A model generated the notes under the pieces. It was not told the DNA's origin and did no database searches. It was given only the letters and a program-made list of their open reading frames with translations. From Betaproteobacteria bacterium UBA2293 (GTDB lineage Bacteria > Pseudomonadota > Gammaproteobacteria > Burkholderiales > Rhodocyclaceae), in the NCBI GenBank assembly GCA_002345845.1, contig DDWF01000047.1, positions 1-25,253 on the forward strand: 25,253 nucleotides of DNA, given 5' to 3'. The translations under genes were made by a program, and so were the position numbers. Shown in pieces: positions 9,324 to 18,700 of this stretch. Numbering within the stretch: the first letter of the stretch is position 1; each line of letters opens with the position of its first letter.

Positions 9324-11177
9324 TTAGCGGTTGGCCAGGCGTTCGCGCACGCTGCGCACGATGCCGTCCTTGTCGAGGCCGAGCTCGGCGAGGAGCTGAC
9401 CCTGTTCGCCGTGATCGACGAAACGATCCGGCAGGCCGAGACGCAGCACGGCCACGTTCAACCCGCGTTCGCTGAGCACCCGCTCGATTTCCGAGCCAGC
9501 GCCACCAATCACGGCGTTCTCTTCGATGCTGACCAGCAGGGAATGGTTCCCCGCCAGTTCGACGATCAGCTCGACATCGAGCGGCTTGACGAAGCGCATG
9601 TTGGCGACTGTGGCGTCGAGTTCCTCGCCCGCTGCCTCGGCGGCAGCGACCAGGCTGCCGAAGGCGAGCAGGGCGACACCCTGGCCGTGGCGGCGGATTT
9701 CGCCCTTGCCCAGGGGCAGGGTGTCGAGTTCCGGCGCCGGCAGGGTGCCTTTGCCGGCACCGCGCGGGTAGCGAACCAGGCTCGGGCCGTCGTGGGCGAA
9801 GGCGGTCGATAGCAGGCGTCGGCATTCGGCTTCGTCGGACGGTGCCATGACCACCATGTTGGGAATGCAGGTGGCGAAGGAGAGATCGAAGGTGCCGTGG
9901 TGCGTCGGCCCGTCGGCGCCGACCAGACCGCCGCGATCGACGGCGAAAACGACCGGCAGGTTCTGCAGGGCGACGTCGTGGATCAACTGATCGTAGGCGC
10001 GCTGCAGGAAGGTGGAGTAAATGGCGACGACCGGCTTCAGACCTTCGCAGGCGAGGCCGGCGGCGAAGGTGACGGCGTGCTGCTCGGCGATGCCGACGTC
10101 GAAATAGCGATCGGCGTATTCGGCTGAAAAGCGCACCATGCCGGAGCCTTCGCGCATGGCCGGGGTAATGGCGACGAGGCGCGAATCGACCTTGGCCATG
10201 TCGCACAGCCAGTCGCCGAAAACCTGCGTGTAGGTCAGTTTGGCCGGCCCCTTGGCGGACTGGATGCCGTCGCAGGCGGCGAACTTGCCGACGCCGTGAT
10301 ACAGGATCGGGTCGTTCTCGGCCAGCTTGTAGCCCTGACCTTTCTTCGTGATCACGTGCAGGAACTTCGGGCCCTTGAGCTTCTTCAGGTTTTCCAGGGT
10401 CGGGATCAGGGCGTCGAGGTCGTGACCGTCGATCGGCCCGTAGTAGTGGAAGCCGAATTCCTCGAACAGCGTGCCCGGGGCGATCATGCCCTTGACGTGC
10501 TCTTCGGCGCGGCGGGCCAGTTCGAGCAGCGGCGGGGCGAAGCCAAGCATGTGGCGGCCGGCTTCGCGAGCGGCGTTGTAGGTCTTGCTCGAGGTCAGTC
10601 GGGTCAGGATGTTGTTGAGCGCGCCAACCGGTGGCGAGATCGACATCTCGTTATCGTTGAGGATGACCAGTATGTCGGTGTCGGCGACGCCGGCATTGTT
10701 CAGCGCCTCGAAGGCCATGCCGGCGGACATGGCGCCATCGCCGATGACGGCGACCACCTTGCGGCCTTCGCCCTTGTGCTTGGCGGCCAGCGCCATACCG
10801 AGGGCGGCGGAAATGGAGGTTGAGGAATGGCCGACGCCGAAGGTGTCGTACGGGCTTTCGCAGCGCTTGGGAAAGCCGGCGACGCCGCCGCGCATGCGCA
10901 GCTTGTCCATGCCCTGGCGGCGACCGGTGAGGATCTTGTGCGGATAGCACTGATGGCCGACGTCCCAGACCAGGCGGTCGGCCGGGGTGTCATAAACGGC
11001 GTGCAGGGCGATGGTCAGCTCGACGGTGCCGAGGTTGGACGACAGGTGGCCGCCAGTCTGCGACACGGAGTCGATCAGGAATTCGCGCAGTTCGCCAGCG
11101 AGCTGCGCCAGTTGCTTGCGTTCCAGGGCGCGTAGATCGGCCGGACAATCGATGGTTTCCAGCAGCGGGTAGCTCAT
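9324..11177 (-). CDS. dxs: 1-deoxy-D-xylulose-5-phosphate synthase
   Basis: DXS joins pyruvate and glyceraldehyde 3-phosphate using thiamine diphosphate, the first step of the MEP isoprenoid pathway. It also feeds thiamine and pyridoxal synthesis. The 617-residue length is typical. Visible motifs are the N-terminal [18 protein letters not shown], the thiamine diphosphate motif GDG (146-148) ending at N174-D-N176, the transketolase-type [18 protein letters not shown], and [16 protein letters not shown]. It starts two bases after the ispA stop and is followed by folE2. The order xseB-ispA-dxs is the same as in E. coli, so it is one transcription unit with high confidence. Confidence 0.98.
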   Translation of the reverse strand: MSYPLLETIDCPADLRALERKQLAQLAGELREFLIDSVSQTGGHLSSNLGTVELTIALHAVYDTPADRLVWDVGHQCYPHKILTGRRQGMDKLRMRGGVAGFPKRCESPYDTFGVGHSSTSISAALGMALAAKHKGEGRKVVAVIGDGAMSAGMAFEALNNAGVADTDILVILNDNEMSISPPVGALNNILTRLTSSKTYNAAREAGRHMLGFAPPLLELARRAEEHVKGMIAPGTLFEEFGFHYYGPIDGHDLDALIPTLENLKKLKGPKFLHVITKKGQGYKLAENDPILYHGVGKFAACDGIQSAKGPAKLTYTQVFGDWLCDMAKVDSRLVAITPAMREGSGMVRFSAEYADRYFDVGIAEQHAVTFAAGLACEGLKPVVAIYSTFLQRAYDQLIHDVALQNLPVVFAVDRGGLVGADGPTHHGTFDLSFATCIPNMVVMAPSDEAECRRLLSTAFAHDGPSLVRYPRGAGKGTLPAPELDTLPLGKGEIRRHGQGVALLAFGSLVAAAEAAGEELDATVANMRFVKPLDVELIVELAGNHSLLVSIEENAVIGGAGSEIERVLSERGLNVAVLRLGLPDRFVDHGEQGQLLAELGLDKDGIVRSVRERLANR

Positions 11178-11179
11178 GG

Positions 11180-12070
11180 TCAGAATTGCCTGTCGCAGAT
11201 GAAGTCGGCCAGCTGGGTCAGGCGACCGGCGCGGTCGCCGAAGATGGACAGGGCGGCCAGGGCCTCGCTGCGCAATTCTCCGGCGTAAGCGCGGGCGCCT
11301 TCGAGGCCAAGCAGGGCAACGTAGGTCGGCTTGTCGGCGGCTTCATCCTTGCCGGCGGTCTTGCCCAGCGTTGCCGTGCTGGCAGTACAGTCAAGGATGT
11401 CGTCGACGACCTGGAAGAGGAGGCCGGCGCGTTTGGCGAAACGGTCGAGCTGGTTGCGTTGCTCGGTCGTCAGTGGCTGGCCGGCCAGGGCGCCAAGGAG
11501 CACGGCGGCACGGATCAGGGCGCCGGTCTTCAGCGCATGCATCAATTCCAGTTGCGGCTGCTCCAGCGGTTTGCCGACCGAGGCGAGATCGATCGCCTGA
11601 CCGCCAGCCATGCCGCGCGAACCGCTGGCATGGGCGAGCAGGGTGATCATTTCCAGTTGCTGTTGCGGGTCGCCCAGCGGCTGGCCGGCGAGCAATTCGA
11701 AGGCCAACGTCTGCAGGCTGTCGCCGACCAGCAGGGCGGTCGGCTCGTCGTATTCAACATGGCAGGTCGGGCGGCCGCGGCGCAACACGTCGTCGTCCAT
11801 GCACGGCAGGTCGTCATGAACCAGCGAATAGGCGTGGATCAGTTCGACGGCGCTGGCGACGACGTCCAGTTTTTCCGGGGCGGCGCCGGAGAGTTCGCCG
11901 GCGGCGAAGGCGAGCAGCGGCCGGACACGCTTGCCGCCGCCGAGCGTGGTGTAGCGCATGGCTTCGTGCAGGCGGTGCGGGATGCTGTCAGCGCCCGGCA
12001 GGTGGCGGGCCAGGGCAGCTTCGGTGCGCGCCTGGGTGGCGGCCATCCAGTCAGCGAAAGAGGTGCTCAC
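11180..12070 (-). CDS. ispA: Farnesyl diphosphate synthase (geranyltranstransferase)
   Basis: IspA elongates dimethylallyl diphosphate with isopentenyl diphosphate to farnesyl diphosphate, the precursor of quinone tails and undecaprenyl carrier. The 296-residue protein has the chain [10 protein letters not shown] near residue 45, the first Asp-rich motif DDLPCMDDD (86-94) with the two-residue insertion typical of bacterial farnesyl synthases, and the second motif DDILD (223-227) followed by [21 protein letters not shown]. It overlaps xseB by 4 bases at its start (ATGA) and is 2 bases from dxs. Confidence 0.97.
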   Translation of the reverse strand: MSTSFADWMAATQARTEAALARHLPGADSIPHRLHEAMRYTTLGGGKRVRPLLAFAAGELSGAAPEKLDVVASAVELIHAYSLVHDDLPCMDDDVLRRGRPTCHVEYDEPTALLVGDSLQTLAFELLAGQPLGDPQQQLEMITLLAHASGSRGMAGGQAIDLASVGKPLEQPQLELMHALKTGALIRAAVLLGALAGQPLTTEQRNQLDRFAKRAGLLFQVVDDILDCTASTATLGKTAGKDEAADKPTYVALLGLEGARAYAGELRSEALAALSIFGDRAGRLTQLADFICDRQF

Positions 12071-12306
12071 TGGCCCTCCAGCGTCAGACGATCCACTTCC
12101 CGGAGTTCGCCATTTTCGAGAACGCGGATTTGCTCCTCGGCGTCGGTCAGTTGGGCCTGGCAGTGCTTCATCAACGCCATGCCGCGACGATAGGCGGCAA
12201 TCGAGGCTTCGAGCTCGAGCTGGCCGCCTTCCATGCTGGCGACGATGGCCTCCAGTTCGGCCAGCGCCGTCTCGAATTTCATGTCGGCGATCGGGGATTG
12301 ATCCAT
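12067..12306 (-). CDS. xseB: Exodeoxyribonuclease VII small subunit
   Basis: XseB is the small subunit of exonuclease VII, which degrades single-stranded DNA from both ends. Several copies bind the large XseA subunit, which is not in the window. The 79-residue product has the family pattern KFETALAELEAIVASMEGGQLELEASIAAYRRGMALMKHCQAQLTDAEEQIRVL, a predicted helical hairpin. ATG 12306 is chosen because it gives the normal length. The frame stays open far upstream, but that part runs antisense through the Rieske gene and is not family-like. It is the first gene of the xseB-ispA-dxs-folE2 operon and diverges from the Rieske gene across 99 bases. Confidence 0.95.
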   Translation of the reverse strand: MDQSPIADMKFETALAELEAIVASMEGGQLELEASIAAYRRGMALMKHCQAQLTDAEEQIRVLENGELREVDRLTLEGQ

Positions 12307-12369
12307 GGCGTCAGGGTTCGGGGAAACACGCGAAAATACTCCATCACGGGGCGCCCGGTCAAATTCTCG

Positions 12370-12399
12370 GGGTAAAATCGCCCTTTTACCCGCTGGAGG
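12370..12399 (+). promoter_or_regulatory. Inverted repeat over a -10 box, plus ribosome binding site, of the Rieske gene
   Basis: GGGTAAAA (12370-12377) and TTTTACCC (12384-12391) form a perfect 8-bp inverted repeat with six bases between. The left arm contains TAAAAT (12373-12378), a good -10 match. No clear -35 is seen. GGAGG at 12395-12399 lies six bases before ATG 12406 and fixes the start. The repeat could be an operator or an RNA hairpin. Function is inferred. Confidence 0.5.
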
Positions 12400-12405
12400 C
12401 TTGGA

Positions 12406-13542
12406 ATGTCCGACATGGCGACTTTGTCCCGGTTGGCACCTGCAGTTTCCCAACTGCCGGTGGACTGGTACTTCGATCAACGGATCTACGCTCTGGAGAA
12501 GAAGCTCATCTTCGATGCCGGTCCGGGCTATGTTGGCCACAGTCTGATGGTGCCGGAAGCGGGTGATTACCGGACGCTGGAGTGGAAGGATCACGGCCAG
12601 ATGCTGCTCAATGGCGGCGAGGCCGGTGCGTATGCCGGTATCTGGCAAATGTCCAACGTCTGCCGCCACCGCCAGGCAATCATGTTGCAGGGCAGCGGCA
12701 AGCTGAATGGGCCGGTGGTCTGCCCGATCCATCGCTGGACCTACGACCAGGGCGGCGAGTTGATCGGCGCGCCGCATTTTCCCCAGAATCCCTGTCTGAA
12801 TCTCGACAAGGCCAGGCTGGAGAACTGGAACGGCCTCATGTTCAAGGGCCCGCGCTCGGCCAATGGCGATCTCGGCGGTATGACGGTCGCCCGCGACCTG
12901 GATTTCAGCGGTTACAAGCTCGACCACGTCGAGATGCATACCTGTAATTACAACTGGAAGACTTTCATCGAGGTCTATCTGGAGGATTACCACGTCGTGC
13001 CTTATCACCCGGGCCTGGGCAACTTCGTCACCTGCGATGACCTGTCCTGGCAATTCGGTGACTGGTACTCGGTGCAGAAGGTCGGCATCACTTCGCTGAT
13101 GAAGGATTCCTCCTCTGCTACCTATAACCGCTGGCAGAAGGTTGTTCGCGAATACTACGGTGATCGCGGCGAGACGCCGCCGCAAGGGGCGATCTGGCTG
13201 ACCTATTACCCGAACATCATGGTCGAGTGGTATCCGCACGTTCTGGTTGTATCGACGCTGATCCCGCAGGGACCGGACAAGACGATGAATGTCGTCGAGT
13301 TCTACTACCCCGAGGAAATCGTCGATTTCGAGCGCGAGTTCATCGAGGCCGAGCGCGCCGCCTATATGGAGACGGCGATCGAGGATGACGACATCGGCGA
13401 ACGCATGGACCGCGGCCGCAAGGCCTTGCTGGCCGAGGGCAAGAGCGAGGTCGGCCCGTACCAGAGCCCGATGGAAGACGGCATGCAGCACTTCCACGAG
13501 TTCTATCGGCGGATCATGCAGAAGGATATCGAAGGCCGCTGA
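12406..13542 (+). CDS. Rieske non-heme iron oxygenase, alpha-subunit type
   Basis: The 378-residue cytoplasmic protein has a Rieske [2Fe-2S] domain with C86-x-H88 and C106-x2-H109, and a C-terminal catalytic domain. There, EDYHVVPYH supplies the two iron-binding histidines (H196, H201), and the acidic cluster at 327-329 in EDDDIGERMDRGR fits the position of the third, aspartate ligand. Family members hydroxylate or demethylate aromatic or quaternary-amine substrates with electrons from a separate reductase. The substrate cannot be read from the sequence. No reductase, ferredoxin or beta subunit gene is nearby, so electrons must come from elsewhere. A strong GGAGG precedes ATG 12406, and a terminator follows. 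The gene stands alone between the divergent xseB operon and the transporter gene. Confidence 0.88.
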   Translation: MSDMATLSRLAPAVSQLPVDWYFDQRIYALEKKLIFDAGPGYVGHSLMVPEAGDYRTLEWKDHGQMLLNGGEAGAYAGIWQMSNVCRHRQAIMLQGSGKLNGPVVCPIHRWTYDQGGELIGAPHFPQNPCLNLDKARLENWNGLMFKGPRSANGDLGGMTVARDLDFSGYKLDHVEMHTCNYNWKTFIEVYLEDYHVVPYHPGLGNFVTCDDLSWQFGDWYSVQKVGITSLMKDSSSATYNRWQKVVREYYGDRGETPPQGAIWLTYYPNIMVEWYPHVLVVSTLIPQGPDKTMNVVEFYYPEEIVDFEREFIEAERAAYMETAIEDDDIGERMDRGRKALLAEGKSEVGPYQSPMEDGMQHFHEFYRRIMQKDIEGR

Positions 13543-13559
13543 TTTGCTGCGGCAGACCA

Positions 13560-13590
13560 GGGCGCCGGGGTAAAATCCGGCGCCCTTTTT
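13560..13590 (+). terminator. Rho-independent terminator of the Rieske gene with a -10-like box in its loop
   Basis: A 9-bp GC stem (13560-13568 with 13577-13585) encloses the 8-base loop GGTAAAAT and is followed by T5. It lies 17 bases after the Rieske stop. The loop contains TAAAAT (13571-13576), placed to start a transcript near 13583 for the transporter gene at 13612. Confidence 0.85.
13571..13576 (+). promoter_or_regulatory. Candidate -10 box for the DMT transporter gene
   Basis: TAAAAT lies 35 bases before the transporter ATG, inside the loop of the preceding terminator. It sits in the same 12-base context, CGGGGTAAAATC, as the Rieske gene's -10 box. No convincing -35 is seen, so this rests on the -10 match and the repeated context. 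Confidence 0.4.
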
Positions 13591-13611
13591 CTTATTCCGA
13601 GCCCGCCGAGA

Positions 13612-14463
13612 ATGCAATCCCTGTGGATGCTGGTCGCCAGCCTGCTGTTCGCCTGCATGGGAGTTTGCGTCAAGTTCGCGGCGGAGACGCATTCGGCGGT
13701 CGAAATCACCTTCTGGCGCAGCTTCATCTCGCTGCTGCTGATGTTCGCCCTGGTCCGCCTGCGCGGTGTGCCGCTCAGAACGCCGCACTGGCGCTGGCAG
13801 GTGACGCGCGGGGCGGTTGGCTTCGCGGCGCTGTTCTCCTACTTCTACGCCATCACGCTGTTGCCGCTGGCCACTGCGGTGACGCTCAATTACACCTCGG
13901 CGATCTTCCTCGCCCTGTACCTGGCGCTGGCCGGCTGGCGCATGCAGCGCGGCATCCTCGGGGCCTTGGCCATTGGCCTGGCCGGCGTCGTGCTGTTGTT
14001 GCGCCCGACCCTGCAGGCCGATCAGCTATTCGGCGGCCTGGTCGGCCTGGCTTCCGGTGTGCTCGCCGGCATGGCCTACTTCAGCGTCCGTGAACTGGGC
14101 GCCCGCGGCGAGCCGGAAACGCGGACAGTCTTCTACTTTTCATTGGTTTCCACGGTCTGTGCCGGCATATGGGCGTTGTTTTCCGACTGGCATGCCATTG
14201 ATGCCGACAGCGCGCTACTGCTTTTCGGCGTCGCCGCCTTCGCCACGCTCGCCCAGTTGGCGATGACCCGGGCTTACTCGCGTGGCAAGACGATGATGGC
14301 GGCGGCACTGGCCTACAGTACGGTCATCTTCTCCAGCCTGTTCGGCGTTCTGTTCTGGGGCGAGGTGCTCGGCGCTTCGGCCTGGGCGGCGATTGGCCTG
14401 ATCATCCTGTCCGGCATCGCAGCGACGCATTTTTCCCGTGCCAGCCCGGTGGAACAGGATTGA
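13612..14463 (+). CDS. EamA/DMT superfamily transporter
   Basis: This 283-residue inner-membrane protein has about ten hydrophobic segments arranged as two EamA repeats, starting MQSLWMLVASLLFACMGVCVKFA and ending with SSLFGVLFWGEVLGASAWAAIGLIILSGIAA, the typical last helix pair. Family members export or import small metabolites such as amino acids and S-adenosylmethionine. The substrate is not visible here. ATG 13612 has only a weak ribosome binding site. A 39-base gap separates it from the SpoIIAA-like gene, and the whole row to 18917 may be one transcription unit. Confidence 0.9.
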   Translation: MQSLWMLVASLLFACMGVCVKFAAETHSAVEITFWRSFISLLLMFALVRLRGVPLRTPHWRWQVTRGAVGFAALFSYFYAITLLPLATAVTLNYTSAIFLALYLALAGWRMQRGILGALAIGLAGVVLLLRPTLQADQLFGGLVGLASGVLAGMAYFSVRELGARGEPETRTVFYFSLVSTVCAGIWALFSDWHAIDADSALLLFGVAAFATLAQLAMTRAYSRGKTMMAAALAYSTVIFSSLFGVLFWGEVLGASAWAAIGLIILSGIAATHFSRASPVEQD

Positions 14464-14502
14464 ATCGCGCTAAACTGCCAGAAACAACAACGGAGTCCGA
14501 TC

Positions 14503-14859
14503 ATGATCGTTATCGACCATCAAGCCAGCCGTGTCAGTGTTTCGGTGTTCGGCGAATTCACGCTGCCCGACTACAAGGAATTCGAGGAAGTCGTCAATTA
14601 CAAGGTCCGTTTCGAAGGACCGGTCGATCTCTATTTCGACCTCACCCAGATGGCTGGCCTGACCCTGGATGTGGCCTGGGAAGAAGTGAAATTCTCGCGG
14701 GCCCACGCCAATGACTTCAATCGCGTCGCCGTCATCACCGACAGTCAGTGGGTGACCTGGAGCGCCTGGCTGTCGCAGACCTTCGTCAATGCCGACGTTG
14801 AAGTCTTCGACAGTGCCGAAGCGGCCAAGCTCTGGCTGGACCAGGAGACGACCGCTTGA
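14503..14859 (+). CDS. SpoIIAA-like (STAS/SEC14-type) small protein
   Basis: The 118-residue soluble protein has alternating strands and helices (VSVSVFGEFTLPDYKEFEEVV, GPVDLYFDLTQMAGLTLDVAWEEVKFSRAH, FNRVAVITDSQWVTWSAWLSQTFVNADVEVFDSAEAAKLWL). This matches the SpoIIAA-like family (formerly DUF3478), a STAS- or SEC14-type fold of unknown role. A CGGAG lies before ATG 14503. Its TGA overlaps the TTG start of the rhodanese gene (TTGA), so the two are translationally coupled. Family placement is from sequence pattern; the function is not known to me. Confidence 0.8.
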   Translation: MIVIDHQASRVSVSVFGEFTLPDYKEFEEVVNYKVRFEGPVDLYFDLTQMAGLTLDVAWEEVKFSRAHANDFNRVAVITDSQWVTWSAWLSQTFVNADVEVFDSAEAAKLWLDQETTA

Positions 14860-15698
14860 GTTACGGCACGCTGGTCGATGCGGCGACGCTCGCCGCACAC
14901 GTGGGTGATCCCGGCTGGCGCATTGTCGACGTCCGGCATCAGTTGGCCGATGTTGCTTTTGGCGAAGCAGCCTATGTTGCCGAGCACATTCCCGGTGCTG
15001 TTTTCATGCATTGTGACCGCGACCTGTCGGGGCCAATGAACGGTCGCAACGGCCGCCATCCGCTGCCGGATCCGGGACAACTGGCTGCCTCTCTGGGGCG
15101 CCTCGGCATCGGGCCGCAGACGCAGGTGGTGGCCTATGACGACAGCCAGGGCATGATCGCCGGTCGACTCTGGTGGCTGTTGCGCTGGCTTGGTCATGAT
15201 CGCGTCGCCGTCCTCGATGGCGGACTGCAGGCCTGGCAGGCGGCCGGGTTCGGCCTGACGAGCCAGATTCAGCCACCGCTGGCGACGGAGTTCATCGTCC
15301 GCCAGCGCGATACGCTGGTCGATATCGATCATGTGCGGGCCTTCCTGCAGACCTCGCGCATGCACTTGGTCGATGCCCGCAGCCCGGACCGTTTTCGCGG
15401 CGAGAATGAAACCATCGATCCGGTTGGCGGACACATTCCGGGGGCGGCGAACCGCTTCTTCCGCGACAACCTGCAGGCCGACGGGCGTTTCAAGCCGGCT
15501 GCCGAATTGCGGGCGGAATGGCTGGCCGTGCTCGCCGGTCGGGCGCCGGAGCAGGTGGTGCACCAGTGTGGTTCGGGGGTTTCTGCCTGTCACAACATTC
15601 TGGCCATGGAATTGGCTGGATTGCCTGGGTCGCGGCTTTACGCCGGTTCGTGGAGCGAATGGTGCGCCGATCCGGCGCTGCCTGTGGCCGTTGGCTGA
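14856..15698 (+). CDS. Two-domain rhodanese (thiosulfate/3-mercaptopyruvate sulfurtransferase)
   Basis: The enzyme transfers sulfur from mercaptopyruvate or thiosulfate to an acceptor through a cysteine persulfide. The 280-residue protein has an inactive N-terminal rhodanese domain (about 1-130: IVDVRHQL, HIPGAVFM, VAYDDSQGMIAGRLWWLLRWLGHDRVAVLDGG) and an active C-terminal one (about 150-275: LVDARSPDRFRG, HIPGAAN). The catalytic C238 sits in CGSGVSA, close to the CGSGVT loop of mercaptopyruvate-type enzymes. The start is TTG 14856, supported by AGGAG eight bases upstream (14843-14847) and by the 4-base overlap with the SpoIIAA-like stop. The GGDEF-EAL gene follows after 15 bases. Confidence 0.93.
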   Translation: MSYGTLVDAATLAAHVGDPGWRIVDVRHQLADVAFGEAAYVAEHIPGAVFMHCDRDLSGPMNGRNGRHPLPDPGQLAASLGRLGIGPQTQVVAYDDSQGMIAGRLWWLLRWLGHDRVAVLDGGLQAWQAAGFGLTSQIQPPLATEFIVRQRDTLVDIDHVRAFLQTSRMHLVDARSPDRFRGENETIDPVGGHIPGAANRFFRDNLQADGRFKPAAELRAEWLAVLAGRAPEQVVHQCGSGVSACHNILAMELAGLPGSRLYAGSWSEWCADPALPVAVG

Positions 15699-15713
15699 GC
15701 GGCTGACACGATC

Positions 15714-18700
15714 GTGGCCGGACGCGCCCTTCGTCGCTTCCTGATCGCCCTGAGCCTGCTCTTGCCGGCGCTCGGCGGGTTGGCCGAGATTCCTGAGCAA
15801 ATCCGCGTCGTCGCCGACGTCCAGCCAATTGGTGGCAGTGTTGGGTCTGCTGTCACCCGCATCGGTGCCAGCGAGCGCCAGGCTAGCGAACAGCGCTGGC
15901 CGGACGAAGGTGTCGGGGAAAGCCCCTGGAGGCGCTATACCCGGCCGCTGGCCTACGCTCTGCTCGGGCTGAGTTTGCTCATTGCGCTGCTCGCGGCCTG
16001 GAGCTGGACGCTGCGCCGTAGGGTGGCCGACAGCACCAAGGTGTTGACGAGTACGCTCGATTCTCTGCGGCGTACCGAAGAACGCTTCCATACGCTGTTC
16101 GAGCAGGCAAACGATGCCATCTTCATCATGCAGGGTGTCACTGTGCTCGACTGTAACCGGCGGGCCGAGGAGCTCTACCAGTTGCCGCGCGAACGGATCG
16201 TCGGGGCGACGGTGCTTGCCGTTTCGCCGCCATTGCAGCCGGATGGCCGGCCGTCGGCGGAGGTGGTCGAAGAGAAGATCGCCATGGCCCTTTCCGGTCA
16301 TCCGGTGCTGTTCGAATGGCGCAATCTGCATCGGGATGGTTCGCTGCTCGATGTCGAGATCAGTCTCAAGCGTATCGACTACGGTGGCGAGGTCTGCCTG
16401 CAGGCGATTGTCCGCGACGTCACGGAGCGCAAGCAGCAGGATGGCCGGATCAAGGGATTGCTCGACGAGCAGCGGCTGATCTTCGACAACGCTCACGTCG
16501 GCATCCTGCTCCTGCGCAAGCGGCGGATACTGAAGTGCAACCAGCGCATCGCCGAGATGTTCGGCTTTGCCAACGCCGCCGAACTGGAGGGGCAGAGGAC
16601 CGAGATCTTCTACGGTTCCCGCGAACGCTTTGAGGCCGCCGGCAAGATCGGTTATGCGCAGCTATCGGAACAAGGTAGCGCCAGTTTCGAGAGCGAAATG
16701 CGTCATCAGGACGGTTCGCGCCTGTGGATCATCCAGACCGGTCGGCCGCTTGATCGCAATGCCGTGCTCGAAGGGGCCTCCATCTGGGTCTATACCGACA
16801 TCACCGAACGCAAGCTGGCCGATCTCGCCTTGCGCCAGTCGCGGCAGATGTTCTCGGCAGCCTTCGAGTCCTGCCCCATCGCCGCCTCGATCGCCACCCT
16901 GACTGAAGGTCGTTTCATCGAAGCCAACGCCAATTACGAGCGCGATTTCGGCTGGCGCAAGGCCGAGCTGATCGGCCGGACGTCGCTGGAAGTAGGTTTC
17001 TGGCCGAGTGCGGCCCTGCGCCAGGCATGGGTCGATGAGTTGCACAAGGGCGGTCGTCTGGTGGATTACGAAACGATCTGGCTCGACCGGAACGGCGCGC
17101 CGATCCATGTCAGCCTGTCCAGCGAAATAACCGAACTCGACGGCCAATTGTGCATCCTTGCCTACGTTACCGACATCTCCTCGCGCAAGCGGGCTGAGGC
17201 CGATCTGCGCATTGCCGCCGCCGCCTTCGAGTCGCAGGAAGGTACCGTGATCACCGATGCCGGCGGGGTGATCATGCGCGTCAATCAGGCATTCACTGCC
17301 AGTACTGGCTACAGCGCCGAAGAAGTGGTCGGCCAGACCCCGCGGATGTTCAAGTCGGGCCGCCACGACGAGCCCTTCTATCGCAGCATGTGGGAGACCC
17401 TGCTTGGTGCCGGCGCCTGGCAGGGAGAAATCTGGGATCGCCGCAAGAACGGCGAGATCTATCCGAAATGGCTGACCATTTCGGCGGTCAAGGACGAGGC
17501 CGGGGTGGTCACGCACTACGTCGGTACCCATTTCGACATCACCGAGCGCAAGAAGGCCGAGGAAAAGATTCAGGCGCTGGCCTTCAGCGACCAGCTGACC
17601 GGCCTGGCCAACCGCACCAGTCTGCATGAACGGCTGATCCAGGCACTTGGCATGGCCGCGCGCAACGGCAAGCAGGTGGCCTTGATGATGATCGACCTCG
17701 ACAACTTCAAGACCATTAATGACACCCTCGGTCACCAGGTCGGTGATCTGCTGCTCAAGGAGGTCGCGCAGCGGCTCGCCAGGTCGATTCGCCAGACCGA
17801 TCTGGTCGCCCGCCTGGGCGGCGACGAGTTCGTCATCGTCCTCGCCGACATCGACGAGCCGGCCGATGCTGCCCATGTCGCCGACAAGATCCTGAGCGTC
17901 GTCGCTGCGCCCTACCTGCTCGAGCACAACGAACTGCGCACCGCCGCCAGTATCGGTATCTGTCTCTATCCGGACGATGCCGACGAGAGCCAGGATCTGC
18001 TGAAAAAGGCTGACGCGGCGATGTATCACGCCAAAGCCAACGGCCGTGGCAACTACCAGTTCTTCAAGGAAGAGATCCAGCAGGCGGCGGTCAAGCGGCT
18101 GGCCCTCGAATCCGACTTGCGTCGGGCCATCGAGCAACGCCAGTTCCTGCTCCACTACCAGCCGCAGCTCGACCTGCGGAGCGGTCGCGTGGTTGGTGTC
18201 GAGGCCCTGATCCGCTGGCAGCATCCGGAACGTGGCCTGGTCTCGCCCATGGAGTTCATCCCGGTGGCCGAGGAAACCGGTCTGATCCTGCCGATCGGCG
18301 ACTGGGTGCTGGAACAGGCCTGCCGCCAGTTGGTGCTCTGGCGCAATCGCGGGATCGGGCATCTGCGCATGTCGGTCAATCTGACCGCCAGCCAGTTCCT
18401 CAACCGCTCGTTGCCCGACCGTATCCAGGCCATGCTTCGCCAATACAGCGTGGCGACCGAAATGATGGTGCTTGAGGTGACCGAATCGATGTCGATGGCC
18501 AACCCCGACCAGACCATTGCCTCGATGAACGAGCTGACTGGCTGCGGCCTGTCGCTGTCGATTGACGACTTCGGCACCGGCTACTCCTCGTTGTCCTACC
18601 TGAAGCTGTTCCCGGTCAGTACGCTGAAGATCGACCGCTCCTTCGTCAAGGACATCGAGACCGACCAGAACGATGCCGACATCTGCGACGTTACCGTGCT

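Noticed and set aside
12307..13788. Long N-terminal extension of xseB
   Set aside because: The extension runs antisense through the Rieske gene. ATG 12306 gives the normal 79-residue XseB.
14745..16496. 583-codon minus-strand open frame across the rhodanese and GGDEF-EAL starts
   Set aside because: It spans three real plus-strand genes, has no recognisable domain and an Arg/Gln-rich shadow composition.
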